NCBI GenBank assembly: GCA_958430865.1
Contig: CAUDNR010004067.1
Coordinates: forward strand, 108,314 to 167,821
Reading direction: 5' to 3'
DNA length: 59,508 bases
From: Entrophospora sp. SA101
Lineage: Eukaryota > Glomeromycota > Glomeromycetes > Entrophosporales > Entrophosporaceae
The notes below the pieces were generated by a model that searched no databases, was not told the origin of the DNA, and worked only from the letters and a program-made list of their open reading frames with translations. Every line of letters begins with the position of its first letter. Position 1 is the first letter of the stretch. The position numbers and the translations under genes are program-made. Positions 56,843-59,508 of the stretch are shown piece after piece.

Positions 56843-57780
56843 TCATTGATCTGTTAATGACTCATAAAATCTCTTTATTCTTTCATCAGCCATTATCTTT
56901 TCTCTTGTGAAGTTTAAAACCTGTAAAGATTTAGCTTGAGACAAAGCAACATATGCTTGCCATATTTACAAAAAAAAACATAATAATTTATTAATTTATT
57001 ATAATAGTTATATTATCATTGTTATGAATATGTATATAAATACCTTTTTCAAAAACCTCTTTCAAATCAATTTTGACTCTTTCCAGTATTTGGCCCTGGC
57101 TTTTAATGAATGCTAATTGCCCAAGCAAGTATAAGAGGAATCTAATATTACATTAAATATATAATAAATACATACATATATATATTATAAAAAAAACTAT
57201 ACACATACATATAAGTACAAAAATACCTACTTGTTGTCTATTTGCTGATACAACATTACCAACAGTTTCTAGTTTCCACTCAGCTTCACAAACAAACACT
57301 TTTTTATTCTCAACAAATCTAACTATTGCCAACCTTTCATCTTTCTGGCCAAACTCCACAATCTCATCTTCACCATCATAATAACTTTTTTAGTAGAATT
57401 TGAATAAAAATCAACAATAATACTTCTACTCCCATTAACTAAATCTTTATTGATGTTTTTAATAAGCATTACTTGTGCATCACATTTTAATTCCAATTTA
57501 TCTTATGCCAAGCAATCTTTAATAAGTGTCTTAATTTACCATTTTCTTTTGGTTCATAGTCTTTAGCATGATATATATATGATTTATTTTGAATTTTACT
57601 TAAAAATGCAAGTAACTTTATCAATCCTTGAGTATCTTGTAATTTAAAAAACAAACAAACAAACAAATATTATTATAGAAGTATATTATATATATCATGA
57701 ATATTGATCAACTTACAATTCTGTAACCTGAATTCCATCATTAGGATATTGTGGTGGAAGCTTTAATTTATTCATGATTT
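56843..57780 (-). pseudogene. PIF1-like helicase C-terminal half
   Basis: Minus-strand exons with minor frame breaks: LNEIRLVIVTKKIG and LPPQYPNDGIQVTEL (57830-57720), IQNKSYIYHAKDYEPKENGK (57600-57530), LELKCDAQVMLIKNINKDLV then NGSRSIIVDFYS (57500-57400), AIVRFVENKKVFVCEAEWKL (57330-57270), ANRQQVG, then IPLILAWAISIHKSQGQ (57145-57090) and ERVKIDLKEVFEKG. A short intron follows, and GQAYVALSQAKSLQVLNFTR to TGA at 56843. These are the C-terminal PIF1 motifs in order (LKxxAQVMLxKN, NGSRG, SIHKSQG, AYVALSR). A frameshift at about 57395-57400 and a break at 57780 suggest a pseudogene, though sequencing error could mimic the former. Confidence 0.75.
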
Positions 57781-58613
57781 CCAATTTTTTTGGTCACAAT
57801 GACCAATCTAATCTCATTTAACATACCAATAAAATCTATAGAATTAGAATTAACAATTAGATCAATTTATCAAAAAGATGAATTATTAATAATAATAATT
57901 ATATATTCTTTTACCAGACTCCTTTTGTCTAAAAACTGTTGATAATTGTATCATGTGTTTTATACATTTAGTCCATGAGTTTGATTCAAAACAAAATTTA
58001 AGATTATGATCTTTAGAAACTGGTGGTAGTTGAAAAAATCACCCATGACTTTTAAACCTTCCAGTTTTACATGGTATTTTTTGAACATGCATTCATGGAA
58101 GTTGAATATTCCTCTAGAACTTGTTTTCAAGGAAATATTCCCTTTGAGAACTTTGAATCGCCTGTTCATACATACCTCTTCCATTTTTCTCTAATTAAAA
58201 AAAAAATTAAATTAAAACAAACACTAAAAACAAAGTTAAAAATAATTAACAAGTAAAAAAATCTAATAAATCAATCACCAAATTAAAATAATCACTAAAC
58301 CAAGCCATAAATCAAATTGTTATCAAATTTTATTTGCATCATATAAAGTTTGTTATGTTGGAGAGTTTTCTCTGAGTGTGTATTGCCTGCATGTTCATTC
58401 AACCATAAATACTAATCATATTTTCTTCATTGCTATGTGATTCATTTCTAGTATACTTTGTTAGAACAATTTTGAACCCTGAAATTTTTGGTAATACCAA
58501 CGTTCACTTTGTTGCAGCATGCCCCATTTACACAAAATGCGTTATTTACCTCGGGGGTTGTTTTGCTGGAGACTTATTTTTTTAAAAAAAAAAAAAAATA
58601 TTTAAACGTCAAA
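57781..58613. other. possible upstream remains of the PIF1 gene; intergenic
   Basis: Minus strand 58184-57960 is open (RRFKVLKGNISLKTSSRGIF, FHECMFKKYHVKLEGLKVMG) and may be an earlier exon of the helicase locus, but it matches no PIF1 motif I know. The remainder is AT-rich, with an A-run (58581-58600) before the kinase start. Confidence 0.35.
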
Positions 58614-59508
58614 ATGTCATACGTTAAGTTATTAACACAAGACAGAAAAGAATTAGTAGCTAAAATTTGTAATGAAATGAATAGTATTGCTTATTATGCT
58701 TTTCCAAATATTTCTGACATTGAAAATGGAAAAAATTATTTTTTACAATTGGTCAATGAAAACCAAGAACTATTAGAAAATGAAAAGGAATATTGCAGAG
58801 AAAGGTTTATTTATTCTTTTGAATTAGATAATGCAGCCTTTAAATGGGGTGAACCAAGAGAATGCAATAATTGTAAAACGACAAGATACTCTGATAAATA
58901 TTGTGAAAAGTGTATTAGTCTACACTTGCAGAGCCTTTTCAGCACTTGGACATCTGAAAATGAGATAATTGATAGTTTTATTCAAGAATGTCAACAGATT
59001 TCATCTCTTCCAGGTAGAATTATAGAATGGATACCTTATGAGCAATTTGTTTATATAGAAAAGTTAACAGAGGGTGGGTTCAGTTCTATTTATACTGCTG
59101 AGTGGAAAAGAGGAGCTATTGATGACTATGATGAAAATAAAAAGGTGTTTAATTATTTTGGAGCTCAGCAAGTAATATTAAAATCATTAAATAATTCAAG
59201 TAATCCAGGAAAACCTTTTTTTGATGAGGTAATTGTTCTCATTTAAAATAAACTCAATTTAGCCATTTATTTCAATTAATTAATTTTATTTATATGATTA
59301 ATTTCAGGCATTGAATTATTGTAAAATTAAATCAAGCTCAATTGTTACTTGTTATGGTATAACTAAATTCCCAGGAAATGGAAATTATGCAATAGTTCTT
59401 AATTATCTAAAAGAGGGAAATTTAAGAAATTATATAAAAAAAAATCATTCAAATTTAACATCAAAAGATAGAATTACAATTTTTAAAGATTTATGTGAGG
59501 CATTATAT
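58614..59508 (+). CDS. TKL protein kinase with CxxC motif pair, second paralogue, truncated by the window end
   Basis: Exon 1 58614-59228 (205 codons, donor GAG/gtaatt), exon 2 from 59308 to beyond the window. The start at 58614 (MSYVKLLTQDRKEL) is preferred over an upstream in-frame Met because it aligns with the paralogue at 50384. The CxxC...CxxC motif pair is conserved (ECNNCKTTRYSDKYCEKC), as are the glycine-poor loop LTEGGFSSIYTAEW, the ILK lysine and the intron position. Exon 2 reads ALNYCKIKSSSIVTCYGITK. The catalytic and DLG loops lie outside the window, so activity cannot be judged. It is in the same orientation as the first copy, 8.2 kb apart, and clearly divergent, so not a very recent duplicate. 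Confidence 0.85.

Overview
The window is AT-rich, intron-rich nuclear DNA of an early-diverging fungus, most likely an arbuscular mycorrhizal fungus (Glomeromycotina). The evidence is short introns with gt/ag ends, many hAT, Tc1/mariner and PIF1-type helicase remnants, and two tyrosine-kinase-like kinase genes with the N-terminal CxxC...CxxC motif that is greatly expanded in Rhizophagus and its relatives. The species assignment is inference.

Layout. 2.1-4.7 kb: an intact seven-exon MAPKAP-type kinase (Srk1/Rck2-like). 4.7-11.7 kb: transposon remnants and MITEs. 11.7-21.4 kb: a dense block of four minus-strand genes: a 1089-aa helical protein, an 803-aa PWWP-domain protein, a 52-aa protein and a 422-aa protein. 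21.4-28.3 kb: decayed transposons, including a hAT-like element nested in a Tc1-like element. 28.3-43.9 kb: a complex repeat region with a 4,470-bp palindrome around ten Ns (30021-38970). 44-50.2 kb: a mariner remnant, tandem repeats and a 1.2-kb direct duplication. 50.4-51.8 kb: a complete TKL kinase. 53-55 kb: a decayed cytochrome b5/FAD reductase. 55-58 kb: broken PIF1 helicases. 58.6 kb to the end: a second TKL kinase, cut by the window edge.

The most striking feature is at 40432-42105. It is a complete bacterial-style IS1595-like insertion sequence, 1,674 bp long, with 19-bp imperfect inverted ends and a perfect 8-bp target duplication. Its transposase is open for 307 codons only if UGA is read as tryptophan: seven in-frame UGAs, several at positions where this family normally has Trp. 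Three small passenger genes accompany it, one of which also needs UGA=Trp. This is the Mollicutes code, and arbuscular mycorrhizal fungi carry Mollicutes-related endobacteria. The element lies inside a fungal repeat whose sister copy at 28300-30020 lacks it. This points to an endobacterial insertion sequence in fungal nuclear DNA, where its transposase could not be translated. An assembly chimera must still be excluded.

Most gene models were built by hand from ORF continuity and splice sites. All exon phases in the models given as CDS close in frame. No rRNA, tRNA or CRISPR array was seen.
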